Shown: one piece after another, positions 51,891 through 61,790 of the stretch | Position numbering within the stretch: the stretch's first letter is position 1 | Layout of the letters: each line of letters begins with the position of its first letter | Source: Mesobacillus jeotgali | GTDB taxonomy: Bacteria > Bacillota > Bacilli > Bacillales > Cytobacillaceae | Assembly (NCBI RefSeq): GCF_002874535.1 | Contig: NZ_CP025025.1 | Coordinates: forward strand, 4,025,353 to 4,089,352 | DNA: 64,000 nucleotides | Reading direction: 5' to 3' | Made by a program: the position numbers and the translations under genes | Notes under the pieces: generated by a model | The model's input: the letters and a program-made list of their open reading frames with translations, nothing else | The model's database searches: none | Told to the model about the DNA's origin: nothing

Positions 51891-53306
51891 CTATAATCCT
51901 ACAAATTCTAAATATATTGGTATTATCAAAAGCATAATGGTTACATATTTTATGTTCCAGCGTATTGAGAGTACAATGAGATCTACTTTTAATAAATTGG
52001 CTAATAGATTATTTACTGCTGTAGCAGGAGCTACTGGATTTGTGATTCCCCAGCTTGCTAAAAGCAGGACCGCAAAATATTCCGGGCTGAATCCAATTAG
52101 TCCAGGTGTTAAACTGGTTACAAAAATGGTTACAACTACAATGGGGTGGATTCCAATCAACGCAGTAAGAAAAACGATGATTGAAAGAAAATATGCTTTT
52201 CCTAAATGAAAGGGCCCGAACACATTTTGAATGAAACCGATTAGTGAGGTACTTAAGTCAGCGTGGATAAAAGCGCCGCTAAAGAAGCCTGCTATTAAAA
52301 ATAGTACGATTTCTTTTCTCATTCGAGGGATTCCAATATAAACATGCTGCTTGAATTCTTTAAAATATAGGGTTCCCTTTCCTGACAAAACACACCAAAG
52401 TAGCGGAAAAGCCAAAGAGACTAAGCAGATCATTAAGACGATAGAGTATCCAGTCATAAATTCAAGAAATAACACAGCAGCTGTGATAACAATTAAATAT
52501 GTAAAAAGCTCAAATACTTTCTTCTTCGCTTGAAGCAGGGTCTCTCTGTCATGGTTTAGTCCCCTTTCTCCTTGTTCATCCGGAAAGCTAGTCTTAATTT
52601 GTTTCCGGTCGATTACCAAACTAACCAAAACCCCTATTATTGAAAGCCCAATTGAATAAAATACAATCGACGACCATTTGATAGGCAACTGACTTAAGAT
52701 TAGAGCCATGGCAGAGAAGTAAGGAGACCAAAAAATGCTCGTCACAAATCCTCGATTTATCGCATTTGCTACAAGGCGGGGCGCTTTAATATTAGAAGCA
52801 GCCGTTAATTGGTTAACGATTGAAACTGATCCTATATTTAAAACTACACCAAGAAGATGGGTCAAAAAAGTTGTCCCAAGATAAAAAAAGTATGGTTCAT
52901 TCATTTTTTTATATAAAACGATTTTTAACGCTTCAACATATCCGCCTGTTTTTACAGGTATTCCAAGCAAAGGCACTACTAGAAATATAGCCACAAGAGT
53001 TATATTTATCCGCAGGGATTTAATCCACTCGTGCGCCGGAACATGATGATAAACCATTAGTGAAACAGCTGCAAACATTAGAAACACACTAATCACAAGC
53101 GTGGTTCCCCTTATCCTCGGCATTACCAATATTATAACGGCAAGTGCGATAAAGCTTACGAACCACTTTACCTCTGTAACCGGGAGCAATTGAAGAAGGA
53201 TAAAACCGATGGCGAGAAAACCAATGAGAATGCCTTGTACCTTATCTCCACTCTTTATTGAAATACGGGCTTGGTGTTGGGCAGAAACAGACGATTGTCC
53301 TTTCAC
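51891..53306 (-). CDS. Polytopic permease of the ion-transporter type, substrate unknown
   Basis: The product has 471 residues from GTG 53306, 5 bases after AAAGGAG; the frame extends to 53351 without a site. Some 11-12 hydrophobic helices are present, with two halves separated by a charged loop (RKQIKTSFPDEQGERG). Segments such as GSVSIVNQLTAA, GIHPIVVVTIFVTSL and SWGITNPVAPATAVNNLLAN resemble re-entrant motifs of the ion-transporter superfamily (ArsB/NhaD/DASS-like anion carriers). Exact family not identified. It is 73 bases from the nitroreductase gene start region and could share its transcript. Confidence 0.75.
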   Translation of the reverse strand: MKGQSSVSAQHQARISIKSGDKVQGILIGFLAIGFILLQLLPVTEVKWFVSFIALAVIILVMPRIRGTTLVISVFLMFAAVSLMVYHHVPAHEWIKSLRINITLVAIFLVVPLLGIPVKTGGYVEALKIVLYKKMNEPYFFYLGTTFLTHLLGVVLNIGSVSIVNQLTAASNIKAPRLVANAINRGFVTSIFWSPYFSAMALILSQLPIKWSSIVFYSIGLSIIGVLVSLVIDRKQIKTSFPDEQGERGLNHDRETLLQAKKKVFELFTYLIVITAAVLFLEFMTGYSIVLMICLVSLAFPLLWCVLSGKGTLYFKEFKQHVYIGIPRMRKEIVLFLIAGFFSGAFIHADLSTSLIGFIQNVFGPFHLGKAYFLSIIVFLTALIGIHPIVVVTIFVTSLTPGLIGFSPEYFAVLLLASWGITNPVAPATAVNNLLANLLKVDLIVLSIRWNIKYVTIMLLIIPIYLEFVGL

Positions 53307-53379
53307 GGTAACTCCTTTCCATACGCACCATATTATTAAGTTGGTTCCCATCTATGTGAGTTGTTATTATCATTAATTT

Positions 53380-54117
53380 TTAATTAAAGCCGAATTTCTT
53401 ATCTTTTAAAAACTCAGCCATATGAACTCTTCTAGGCTCCTTGTATAACTCAGAAACATAATCAGTCCAAGTCTGACTACGCTTTGCTGATGTTCTATTT
53501 TCATAATAATGTTTCATCGTATCATTGTATTCCTGAATTAATCCAGCTAATTTTTCATTGTCATATTGTTCTGTATGAACCACAGCACTTAATGGCATTC
53601 TAGGCTTTTGTTCATTGACTTTTTCAGGGTATCCAAGACACATCCCAAATAACGGGAAAACATGTTCAGGTAAGTTTAATAGATCGCACACTTCATGAGG
53701 ATTATTACGTATACCACCTATGAATACACCACCCAGTCCGAGCGACTCTGCAGCAAGGAGGACGTTTTGCCCAAACAATGCAGTATCCACAGTGGCAACC
53801 AAAAGAGGCTCGACAAAATTGAAGTTCATTGACTTCTTTTCCAATTCATGGCTTAGTTTAATACGGTTTAAATCAGCACAGAACACTAAAAAGACAGGAC
53901 ATTCAGCAATATGGGCTTGATGGCCACTCAATTCTGATAGAGACTTCTTCTTATCCTTTTCTCTCATAACAATGACTGAATAAGCTTGTAAGTGATTAGA
54001 AGTTGATGCCCATTGGCTGACTTCAAAAATCTGATTCATAAGATCAGAAGATATATCTTTATCTCTAAAATTTCGAACGGATCGATGACTTCCCATAACA
54101 TCCATTAAAAAATTCAT
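53380..54117 (-). CDS. NADPH-dependent FMN nitroreductase (NfrA/NfsA-like)
   Basis: The product has 245 residues. The signature HRSVRNFRDKDI at the start binds FMN phosphate. QWASTSNHLQAYSVIVM and the later GLGGVFIGGIRNNPHEVCDLL with PLFGMCLGYP are typical of the NfsA/FRP group. It reduces nitro compounds, quinones or flavins with NADPH in the cytoplasm. It lies just outside the long catabolic operon, separated by a hairpin at 54159-54191. Confidence 0.9.
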   Translation of the reverse strand: MNFLMDVMGSHRSVRNFRDKDISSDLMNQIFEVSQWASTSNHLQAYSVIVMREKDKKKSLSELSGHQAHIAECPVFLVFCADLNRIKLSHELEKKSMNFNFVEPLLVATVDTALFGQNVLLAAESLGLGGVFIGGIRNNPHEVCDLLNLPEHVFPLFGMCLGYPEKVNEQKPRMPLSAVVHTEQYDNEKLAGLIQEYNDTMKHYYENRTSAKRSQTWTDYVSELYKEPRRVHMAEFLKDKKFGFN

Positions 54118-54158
54118 AACGCCGCCTCCCTACTCTATGTTAACCCTACATACATGAG

Positions 54159-54191
54159 AAGGAGAAAAAGCTACAGCAGCTCTTTCTCCTT
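54159..54191 (-). terminator. Terminator-like hairpin at the end of the Tct catabolic operon
   Basis: AAGGAGAAAGAGCT pairs with AGCTTTTTCTCCTT (14 bp, one or two mismatches). The T tail is weak, so termination may be partial and allow some readthrough into the nitroreductase gene. Confidence 0.6.
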
Positions 54192-54206
54192 CAATTGATC
54201 CTTTGA

Positions 54207-55202
54207 TTACTTGATGATTCCCGCAGCCTTTAAGACCTCTTTATTAAGATCATAGTCTTTCTTCATAATCTTAGAGAACTCTTCAGGACCAGCATAGCTT
54301 GGCTGAACTCCAAGCTTAGCAAATGTATCGATAACTTTTTGATCTTCTAATGCTTTCTTAAAAGAGTCATGCAGCACATTTATGACATCTTCTGGGGTAT
54401 CTGGCGGTGCAATAAGCCCTGTCCAAACATCAGAAGAGACATCGACCCCTTTTTCCGTTAATAAAGGAACATCTTCTAATCCAGACGATTTAAACGACCC
54501 TGTATTCACTAGAGCACGAATTTCTCCTGATTCAATTTGGGGCATTGCTTCTACAGTCTGAATAACAGCACCCTGTACGTGTCCACCTAGCAATGCTGCT
54601 AGTGCAGGTGCGCCTCCTTCATAAGGAACGTGCTTTAACTTAGCGCCAGTCTTTGCAGAAAAAGCTTCCATCGTAATATGCTGAGTTAAACCCGCACCAG
54701 TTGTTGAATAAGTAAACTTGCCAGGATTAGCTTTCACATATTCAAACCACTCTTCATAGGTTTTCCATGGTGCATCTTTCTTTACGACTAAGACGTTAGG
54801 GGTTGCAACTACTTGCATGATTGGTTTTACTGTTTCTGGTGAATAGGCTGTATTATCTGTATGCGGTTTAATTGTCATTGGTCCTACTGTTGTCATGCCG
54901 ATCTTATAGCCATCCGGTTTGGCATTAAAGACTTCTGTAGTACCAATAACGCCAGCTCCACCTTCTTTATTGACAACTGTTACATTATAGTCGTTCGGAA
55001 GATATTCAGAAATGACTGATGAAAGGGCCCTGGATGCAGTATCTGTCGTACCTCCTGGTGCATAGGGAACGATGATTTCGATATCACGCTCAGGAAAACT
55101 TGCAGCAGCCTCCCCATTATTAGTTGCATCGCTCTTTGAACATCCTGCAGCGAGCATGGCTGCAAAACCGACAACAGCTAATTTCTTAAATACTAATTTC
55201 AT
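54207..55202 (-). CDS. tctC: Tripartite tricarboxylate transporter substrate-binding lipoprotein (TctC family)
   Basis: The product has 331 residues with a lipoprotein signal and lipobox LAAGC. Family motifs are IIVPYAPGGTTDTASRALS, VVNKEGGAGVIGTTEVF, GKFTYSTTGAGLTQH and LKHVPYEGGAPALAALLGG. It binds a carboxylate outside the cell and delivers it to TctAB. It is the last gene of the 10-kb operon. TctC proteins bind diverse organic acids; the enzymes upstream suggest an aromatic or acyl-amino acid, not citrate (inference). Confidence 0.94.
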   Translation of the reverse strand: MKLVFKKLAVVGFAAMLAAGCSKSDATNNGEAAASFPERDIEIIVPYAPGGTTDTASRALSSVISEYLPNDYNVTVVNKEGGAGVIGTTEVFNAKPDGYKIGMTTVGPMTIKPHTDNTAYSPETVKPIMQVVATPNVLVVKKDAPWKTYEEWFEYVKANPGKFTYSTTGAGLTQHITMEAFSAKTGAKLKHVPYEGGAPALAALLGGHVQGAVIQTVEAMPQIESGEIRALVNTGSFKSSGLEDVPLLTEKGVDVSSDVWTGLIAPPDTPEDVINVLHDSFKKALEDQKVIDTFAKLGVQPSYAGPEEFSKIMKKDYDLNKEVLKAAGIIK

Positions 55203-55248
55203 TAATTTCTCCCCCTTAAATGTTATCTTATTGGTGAATCATTAAATC

Positions 55249-56757
55249 CTAAGCAGGAATATCTTCTTCCAAACTGTCTTTACCTTTGGTTCTTCTCCAA
55301 AAGTCCTTGATCAGAGGATAAATAAAGCTCACTATTGCGATTCCTAAAAATACTGCAGATATTGGCCTTGTAAACAAAACGGTAAGATCTCCACTTGATT
55401 CGATAATTGTCCTTCGTAGATTTGACTCAATGATAGGTCCCAGAATAATCCCAAGAATGAGCGGCGGAAGTGGATAATTGAATTTCTCAAGTAAGTAACC
55501 AATTATCCCAAAGACTAGTGCTACCCAGACATCGAATAGGTTATTGGATAGAGAGTAGCTGCCAATGAAACATAGAGTTACAACAATAGGCAGTAATATA
55601 TTCTTTGGAACATCGACTATTTTCCCTACAAACCTGACAGCAAATAGTCCGATTAACAGCATGAATATATTCGCAATAATTAATGTAATGAACAAGCTAT
55701 AAACCAGCGGACCATTATTTTGGAACAATAATGGACCAGGGGTTACACCTTGAATCAATAGTCCCCCTAGGATAACAGCTGTTACCACATCACCAGGAAT
55801 ACCAAGTGTTAGAAGCGGGATAAGAGCTCCACCGGTTACCGCATTGTTTGAGGTTTCCGTAGCAATAACTCCTTCAGGAATCCCTGTTCCATATTCCTTG
55901 CGTCTTTCAGGCTTAGCAAAACGCTTAGATTCGTTATAACTTAAAAATGTTGCAATGGATGTCCCGGTACCAGGGATGATTCCTATAAAAGTGCCGATAG
56001 CAGATGCACGAAGGAATTCTTTCCAATATGAGAACGTTTCTCTTAGCGAAATACGCTCACGCTGATATTTAATTTTTTTCTTAATCCCTTCGGTAGCTTT
56101 TTCCTCAATCTCCCTGATAACCTGTGATACAGCGAAAAGACCAATTAAAGCAGGAATGAAGGAAACTCCGCTAGTCAAGTTCACACTACCGAAAGTAAAC
56201 CGGGCTACACCACCAATCGGATCCATTCCGACCGTTGCGATCATAAGGCCTACAGCAGCTACCATCAAGCCCTTCACAACGTTTTTACCTGATATTGTAC
56301 CGACAATACTTAAGCCAAAGACTGCCAGGGCGAAAAACTCAGCAGGACCAAACTTCAATCCAAAAGCTGCGAGTTGTGGCGCGATCAGTATTAGAACGAT
56401 GCAGCTTATGATGCCGCCAACAAATGAACCCATAGTTGCATAATTTAGCGCCTTCCCAGCTTGTCCCTTAGCCGCCATCGGATACCCGTCTAAAAGGGTA
56501 GCTGCAGCTGAAGGCGTTCCCGGTGTTCGAATCAGGATAGCCGTAATGGATCCTCCATACATTCCCCCAATATAAATACCAAGCAGCATGCTTATAGCAG
56601 GGACCTGAGGCAAACTGAACGTATAAGGAATCAATAAGGCTATCCCCATGGTTGCCGTTAGACCTGGAATCGCACTAAATACAACTCCCAGGAAAACACC
56701 AGCAAACACTAGAACCAAAGTTTGCACTTCGAATACTTGTGCCAGCACTTGTTCCAT
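55249..56757 (-). CDS. tctA: Tripartite tricarboxylate transporter large membrane subunit (TctA family)
   Basis: The product has 502 residues with about 12 membrane helices. TctA signatures are GLTATMGIALLIPYTF, RTPGTPSAAATLLDGYPMA, GIIPGTGTSIATFLSYNESK and GIPGDVVTAVILGGL. It is the transport channel, energised by the sodium or proton gradient. It lies 20 bases after tctB and 46 bases before tctC. Confidence 0.95.
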   Translation of the reverse strand: MEQVLAQVFEVQTLVLVFAGVFLGVVFSAIPGLTATMGIALLIPYTFSLPQVPAISMLLGIYIGGMYGGSITAILIRTPGTPSAAATLLDGYPMAAKGQAGKALNYATMGSFVGGIISCIVLILIAPQLAAFGLKFGPAEFFALAVFGLSIVGTISGKNVVKGLMVAAVGLMIATVGMDPIGGVARFTFGSVNLTSGVSFIPALIGLFAVSQVIREIEEKATEGIKKKIKYQRERISLRETFSYWKEFLRASAIGTFIGIIPGTGTSIATFLSYNESKRFAKPERRKEYGTGIPEGVIATETSNNAVTGGALIPLLTLGIPGDVVTAVILGGLLIQGVTPGPLLFQNNGPLVYSLFITLIIANIFMLLIGLFAVRFVGKIVDVPKNILLPIVVTLCFIGSYSLSNNLFDVWVALVFGIIGYLLEKFNYPLPPLILGIILGPIIESNLRRTIIESSGDLTVLFTRPISAVFLGIAIVSFIYPLIKDFWRRTKGKDSLEEDIPA

Positions 56758-56777
56758 TCAACCTACCTCCTTTCTTG

Positions 56778-57206
56778 TTAGATATGAACATTGAGAAGTA
56801 TCTCAAAGAGCAGAAAAATCGTACCGACAGATACGGCTGAAACTGAGAACAGCAGCTTATAGCTCTTTACTCCAAGCAATAGCATCAGAGAGAAAATCAA
56901 TAAAAATGTTCCAATTTTATAGTCAATATAATAGAGACTCAAAACGTAAAAGATCATGATGGCAATCATTGCTATAAATCGGCCTAGCTGAAAATCGGAG
57001 TTGTCACTCGAGGCCTTCGATTTTGAAAAAAACAAAAGTAAAAGCTGCAGAACATTAAAGAATATGATCGTATATAAAATCAGCTTTGGATAGAATCCAG
57101 GTCCCAACTCTTGTGTAGCATTTGGCTCCGGTAATTGATTCACCATATAGAGCATGAAAAAGCTTACAATTAGAAAGATTATATTGACAATTCCTTCTGT
57201 TTTCAT
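56778..57206 (-). CDS. tctB: Tripartite tricarboxylate transporter small membrane subunit (TctB family)
   Basis: The product has 142 residues from ATG 57206, 5 bases after GGAGGTG; the frame extends to 57221 but that overlaps the site. Four membrane helices, with a conserved GPGFYPKL near the first loop (NATQELGPGFYPKLIL). It pairs with TctA to form the carrier. It starts 5 bases after the M20 peptidase stop, so it is tightly coupled. Confidence 0.92.
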   Translation of the reverse strand: MKTEGIVNIIFLIVSFFMLYMVNQLPEPNATQELGPGFYPKLILYTIIFFNVLQLLLLFFSKSKASSDNSDFQLGRFIAMIAIMIFYVLSLYYIDYKIGTFLLIFSLMLLLGVKSYKLLFSVSAVSVGTIFLLFEILLNVHI

Positions 57207-57211
57207 CAAAG

Positions 57212-58360
57212 TCACCTCCACGTCGAATCCATTTTTAGCAGTTCAACAATCAAACAGTATAGAAGTGCTGTTCTTTCTGCCAGCGAGTCAATCCACAAAA
57301 ACTCTTCAGGAGAATGTGCACCTCCACCATAAGCTCCTAGACCATCAAGGACGGGAACTCCTGTCTCAGCCGCATAGTTTCCATCACTCCCACCGCCGAC
57401 CATTGCTTCATCAATAGAAAAGCCAAGAATTTCCGCTTTCCTTTGTACTATTTGAAGAAGTTGATCAGTAATTTCCGTTTTTATAAGAGGAGGCCGATAA
57501 ACAGAACCCGAAACATTGAGTTTAGTACGTGAATTTCGGGATTTTAGTTGGCCAAAGGCCTGCTGGATCCTTCGGACTTCACTTGATTCTGAGACCCGTA
57601 CATCAATTTCAGCTCTAGCAAATTCAGGTACTACATTGAATAAGTTACCGCCCTTTATTTCACCAGTATTAATGGTTGTTCCCTTTGAATGGTCCGCTAG
57701 GGTGACAATATTGGTGATTTGAAAGGCCAGTTCTTCTATTGCATTAGCTCCATCCTGCGGATTAAGCCCTGCGTGCGCAGAGATTCCCTGGACTTCAATC
57801 GTATATTTCCCTCCGCCTTTTCTTGATGTTTTTACAGCTCCGGCATCGGTTGCTGGCTCAAGTACCAGGACTACTCTGCTTTTTTCTGCTTCCTTTTTCA
57901 CTACATCCCTGCCAGCAGGGCTGCCAATCTCTTCATCTGATGTTAATAGCCAAACGATTTGGTAATCTTTTAGATTTATATCTTGCATGAGTTCAAAAAG
58001 ATGATAAACCATGACATAGCTTGCCTTAATATCAATGACTCCCGGACCTTTAACCTTATTGCCTTCTATTTGAAATGGCATTTTCTTGATGGTTCCTTTG
58101 GGATATACGGTATCTAGATGACTTAGCAATAAGATTTGCTTTTCGCCGGTACCAAGCTGAATTCGCAGATGATTTCCATAATGCTCTTCTTTCAAGCTTT
58201 GTGCTGTGATTGGATATTTCGAGAATATCTTTATAAGATGAGCGCCTAATTCATCAATACCAATTTTGTTATGGGAGAATGACTCTATCTCGACAAACTC
58301 TTGCAACAAGCTTAAGGATTCTTTTTGTTTTTCTTTTAGACGTTTTAAAAGATCTAACAT
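57212..58360 (-). CDS. M20-family metallopeptidase (second copy)
   Basis: The product has 382 residues; a GAGGAG site precedes the ATG. Zinc-site motifs are LLSHLDTVYPKG, GVIDIKAS, LLTSDEEIGSPAGRD, LVLEPATDAGAVKTSRKG and DGLGAYGGGAHSPEEF. The lid has YTIEVQGISAHAGLNPQDGANA. It is a paralogue of 49228-50370. Position inside the operon suggests it removes an amino-acid or acyl group from the imported compound, releasing a core that the later enzymes degrade (inference). Confidence 0.92.
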   Translation of the reverse strand: MLDLLKRLKEKQKESLSLLQEFVEIESFSHNKIGIDELGAHLIKIFSKYPITAQSLKEEHYGNHLRIQLGTGEKQILLLSHLDTVYPKGTIKKMPFQIEGNKVKGPGVIDIKASYVMVYHLFELMQDINLKDYQIVWLLTSDEEIGSPAGRDVVKKEAEKSRVVLVLEPATDAGAVKTSRKGGGKYTIEVQGISAHAGLNPQDGANAIEELAFQITNIVTLADHSKGTTINTGEIKGGNLFNVVPEFARAEIDVRVSESSEVRRIQQAFGQLKSRNSRTKLNVSGSVYRPPLIKTEITDQLLQIVQRKAEILGFSIDEAMVGGGSDGNYAAETGVPVLDGLGAYGGGAHSPEEFLWIDSLAERTALLYCLIVELLKMDSTWR

Positions 58361-58380
58361 CCAATTCTCCTCTATATATT

Positions 58381-59334
58381 TTATGAGGTAACAAGATAAG
58401 CAGCCTGCTTGCCTTCCAGCACGTCTATTACATTTTTGGCAGTCAACATTCCAACTTCTCTTAATGCCTCTTCAGTATATCCAGCCATATGAGGAGTTGC
58501 GATGAAATTCGGCAGCTCTACCAGTGGTGAATCCAGCAATGGTTCTGTTTCAAATACATCCATTGCCGCACCTTTTATTAATCCTGTCTTGAGAGCTTGA
58601 TACAAGGCATTCTCATCTATGATTCCCCCGCGTGCGGTATTAACCAGGAAAGCGTTTCTCTTCATGTAAGAAAGTTCTTTCTCCCCAATCATTGCCTTTG
58701 TCCCTTGGTTTAAATCTGTATGAATAGTTATAAAGTCAGACTGCTTCAGCAATTCATGAATAGTCACATATTTCCCAACGCCTTGCTTTTCAAGCTGATT
58801 ATCCTGGTAGACATCATAACAGAGCACCTTCATATTAAAACCCTGCGCACGATGGATGACTTCCTTTCCGATCCTTCCAGTGCCAATAACACCAAGAGTC
58901 TTTTGAAATATTTCATTGCCTACAACACGAGGCCACTTTTTCTCTTTTACTTCTTGAGCAGAAAAAGGAATCTGCCGGGCAATTGAAAGGAATAAACCAA
59001 ATACCATATCCGCTACAGCATGCTTGTTAGCACCAGGGGCATTAGCCACAAGAATTCCTCTCTTTGCTGCCTCATTAAGATCAATATTGTCCACTCCTGC
59101 CCCATGTTTAGCAATGACCTTTAATTTTGTCGCATATTTTAAGACTTCTTGGGTAATATTTTCTACTCCTACAACTAAGGCATCAGCATCTGAAAGAGCA
59201 TTTGCGAATTCCTCTTCATTTGAAGTAATATCTTTTGGCAGAATCTGAACCTGGCATCCCTTTGATTGGAGCAGGTCAATCGGATCCTTTGAATACAATC
59301 CAAATGTAGGGGATGAAGATACGACTTTAAACAA
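58381..59334 (-). CDS. D-2-hydroxyacid dehydrogenase (phosphoglycerate dehydrogenase-like)
   Basis: The product has 317 residues from TTG 59334, 8 bases after GGGAGG; the longer frame to 59391 has no site. NAD-binding GVIGTGRIGKEVIHRA is near residue 145. Catalytic Arg, Glu and His lie in NTARGGIIDENAL, FETEPL and ATPHMAGYTEE. It oxidises or reduces a D-2-hydroxyacid with NAD. It is too short for SerA with an ACT domain, so a catabolic hydroxyacid role is more likely. Confidence 0.9.
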   Translation of the reverse strand: MFKVVSSSPTFGLYSKDPIDLLQSKGCQVQILPKDITSNEEEFANALSDADALVVGVENITQEVLKYATKLKVIAKHGAGVDNIDLNEAAKRGILVANAPGANKHAVADMVFGLFLSIARQIPFSAQEVKEKKWPRVVGNEIFQKTLGVIGTGRIGKEVIHRAQGFNMKVLCYDVYQDNQLEKQGVGKYVTIHELLKQSDFITIHTDLNQGTKAMIGEKELSYMKRNAFLVNTARGGIIDENALYQALKTGLIKGAAMDVFETEPLLDSPLVELPNFIATPHMAGYTEEALREVGMLTAKNVIDVLEGKQAAYLVTS

Positions 59335-59434
59335 TATTACTACCTCCCTGGTCGGCTTTAGGCAAAAGTCTAGCGGAAAAATTATAAGCACGTTCGAAAT
59401 AGTGATAACTGATTAGACTTTCGCGCTCCCACTG

Positions 59435-60205
59435 TTATCCCATGAACCTACCACCATTGACGTCAAGTACAGCACCAGTCATATAGCGTGAGTCATCAGA
59501 AGCAAGAAAAACAGCGGCGTTAGCGATATCTTCCTTTTCACCCAGATATTTTAACGGGATTTCCGATAAAGTTTGTTTCCTTTGTTCCTCTGAATTTTCT
59601 TCATAAAATAAGTGATGCATTCGTTCTCCACTTATGATTAATCCAGGGGCTATGACGTTGACATTGATTCCAAACTCCCCTACTTCTTTTGCCAGCCTCC
59701 TTGAAAAGTTGATGACTCCTCCTTTGGCTGCTGCATAAGCTACACCTGTAATTAAACTGGCTGTTCTTCCACCAATGGACGACATATTGATGATTTTCCC
59801 ACCGCCGCGTTCTTTCGTGTACTTGACAAAAGCCTGTGAGGTCAGGAAAGTACCCTTTAAATTCACACCGAGCACCTTATCCCAGTGCTCTTCTTCGATT
59901 TCCTCAAGAACACGAGGGGTGTGCAGGCTTCCTCCTGCATTATTTACCAAAACATCAATTTTGCCGAATGCATCAATAATTTGAGCAAACATCCCGGTGA
60001 CGTCAGCCTTATTGGAGACATCGCCAACAACGTAACCAACTTCGTATTCCTCTTCCAATTTTGATGCTGATTCCTTCACTAGCGTTTCATTCACGTCGTT
60101 CAGGATGATTTTCGCCCCTTCTTCCGCTAGATGAATAGCAATCTGCAATCCTAGTCCACCAGCAGAACCAGTTACTAGGGCTACTTTGCCGTCTAGTTTC
60201 CCCAT
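59435..60205 (-). CDS. Short-chain dehydrogenase/reductase (FabG-like)
   Basis: The product has 256 residues. TGSAGGLGLQIA binds the cofactor, Asp in LNDVN suggests NAD, NNAG is followed by catalytic Ser, Tyr and Lys in MSSIGGRTASLITGVAYAAAKGG. It oxidises an alcohol or hydroxyacid intermediate of the pathway; substrate unknown. AGAGGTGAT lies ahead of the ATG. It is 100 bases from the dehydrogenase gene and 73 from the Rieske gene. Confidence 0.92.
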   Translation of the reverse strand: MGKLDGKVALVTGSAGGLGLQIAIHLAEEGAKIILNDVNETLVKESASKLEEEYEVGYVVGDVSNKADVTGMFAQIIDAFGKIDVLVNNAGGSLHTPRVLEEIEEEHWDKVLGVNLKGTFLTSQAFVKYTKERGGGKIINMSSIGGRTASLITGVAYAAAKGGVINFSRRLAKEVGEFGINVNVIAPGLIISGERMHHLFYEENSEEQRKQTLSEIPLKYLGEKEDIANAAVFLASDDSRYMTGAVLDVNGGRFMG

Positions 60206-60278
60206 GTAATCACCTCTTCCAGCCTGTTATAGAGACCATTGCACCTTCTGACTCTTTAATATTGATAGATGGTATTTA

Positions 60279-60632
60279 TTAAACCTGGACAAAAACGGTT
60301 CCCTCTTCCTCGAGAACATCAAAGGTTTTAACACGAACATTTTCCGGATCAAACAGTGAGCACCCAGTTTTAATGTCAAATTCCCAATTGTGCCAAGGAC
60401 ACTTTAACACTTCTCCTACTTTTTCCAAGTTGTACTCACCAGGTTCTGATGCCAAACAAGTTCCGTCAAGCGAGCCATCTGAAAGGGCAGGTCCTTTATG
60501 CGGGCAAACATTTCGCAGTGCGTATACTTCTCCATTTTGTGACCGAATGACAACAATGGATTTCCTATCAACTGTAAAGGCTTTCATTTGTCCTGTCTTT
60601 AATTCCTCTGCTTTACAAACGGTATATTTCAA
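60279..60632 (-). CDS. Rieske [2Fe-2S] ferredoxin-like protein
   Basis: The product has 117 residues. The two cluster motifs are CPHKG (Cys43, His45) and CPWHNWEFD (Cys78, His81). The spacing between them is longer than in classic ferredoxins because of an insertion around residues 55-72. It carries electrons to, or is a subunit of, an oxygenase or dehydrogenase. No oxygenase large subunit is present in the window. It lies directly after the amidohydrolase gene, a pairing that may be functional. Confidence 0.9.
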   Translation of the reverse strand: MKYTVCKAEELKTGQMKAFTVDRKSIVVIRSQNGEVYALRNVCPHKGPALSDGSLDGTCLASEPGEYNLEKVGEVLKCPWHNWEFDIKTGCSLFDPENVRVKTFDVLEEEGTVFVQV

Positions 60633-60666
60633 AGAGGCTCCCTCCTTTTAAAATGAATCGTCAAAA

Positions 60667-61758
60667 CTACAGCTTATATAACTCCCTAGCATTTTCATAA
60701 AGGATTTTATTTTTCAAGTCATCAGAAATTTTAGGAGGCAATGTGCGTTTTGGGGCATCGAAATCCCAATGCGGATAATCAGTTGAGAACATCAGCATTT
60801 TATCCGTCCCCATCATGTCAATGATATCTAGGAAATGCTTGGCAGAAATATCATGCCATGGCTGGGTACTGAATCTCATGTTATCCCGGAAATAATCGCT
60901 TGGCATCCGCTTGACCCAAGGTGTTTCCTGTCTGAGTCCCTTATAAGCTGCATCCATCCTATTCATCATGAATGGAACCCATTCAAACCCTCCCTCAATA
61001 AGGGCAACCTTCAAATCTGGATATTTATCAAAAACTCCATTTGTAATAAGGCTGATGACTTGTGTCATATAGGCTTGAGGATGTGCGGCACGCCAGGCAA
61101 CATAGTACCTGAGAAAATCTCCGCCCTGGAAATTAATATCTGCTGACAAATGCATACCAATTGCCAGCCCATGGCGATTAGCAGCTTCAAAGATTGGATG
61201 ATAGTAAGGATCTCCCCAGGCAAAGTTCCCGATGGACAACATGACCTGTACCATTTGCGGATGCGAGCCGACTCGCTCAATTTCACGGACAGCTGCTGTC
61301 GGATCAGCCGGAATTGTTATTGAACCCAGTAATCGTTTATCCTTGTTCAGCCATTGTTCAATCGTATAGTCATTGTAAGCAGATGCTCTCGCTGCTGCAA
61401 ACTCAAACCAGCCTGTGGCAACCGTCGCTTCATGAAACCATCCTCCAAGAACAGCATAGGTAATTTCGTGGTCATCCAACAGTTGCTTTTTTAATAGGTC
61501 AAAATCGGATCCTGGCGGTTTTTTATTTTCACCGAATGAATCTCCTCTATATTTCGTACCGCTGCGCACTTGGTGGAAAGGAGTAGTTTTAATCGGCTTC
61601 CAATTGTATTCTGTGATATAACGCTTCCAATGATCTGATAAATAGGGAACCAAATCCTGTACAGATACTATATCATGATGGACGTCTGTATCAATGACTT
61701 TAAACTTAGTCTCTTTTTTTGTGTTTTGCTGAGACAATACTGTATCATTCATTGTCAT
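60667..61758 (-). CDS. Amidohydrolase-superfamily protein (ACMSD/decarboxylase-like)
   Basis: The product has 363 residues; AGGAGG lies 6 bases before the ATG. The metal site starts with DTDVHHD (Asp, His). Later ligands are in GMHLSAD, LIEGGFEWVPF and MFSTDYPHWD (catalytic Asp). This group (Amidohydro_2) includes decarboxylases of aromatic acids and muconate semialdehydes, and hydrolases. The operon suggests non-oxidative decarboxylation or ring-derived acid hydrolysis (inference). Confidence 0.88.
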   Translation of the reverse strand: MTMNDTVLSQQNTKKETKFKVIDTDVHHDIVSVQDLVPYLSDHWKRYITEYNWKPIKTTPFHQVRSGTKYRGDSFGENKKPPGSDFDLLKKQLLDDHEITYAVLGGWFHEATVATGWFEFAAARASAYNDYTIEQWLNKDKRLLGSITIPADPTAAVREIERVGSHPQMVQVMLSIGNFAWGDPYYHPIFEAANRHGLAIGMHLSADINFQGGDFLRYYVAWRAAHPQAYMTQVISLITNGVFDKYPDLKVALIEGGFEWVPFMMNRMDAAYKGLRQETPWVKRMPSDYFRDNMRFSTQPWHDISAKHFLDIIDMMGTDKMLMFSTDYPHWDFDAPKRTLPPKISDDLKNKILYENARELYKL

Positions 61759-61790
61759 TCTCTTCCTCCTTGCAAAAGTTTTCTTAGACT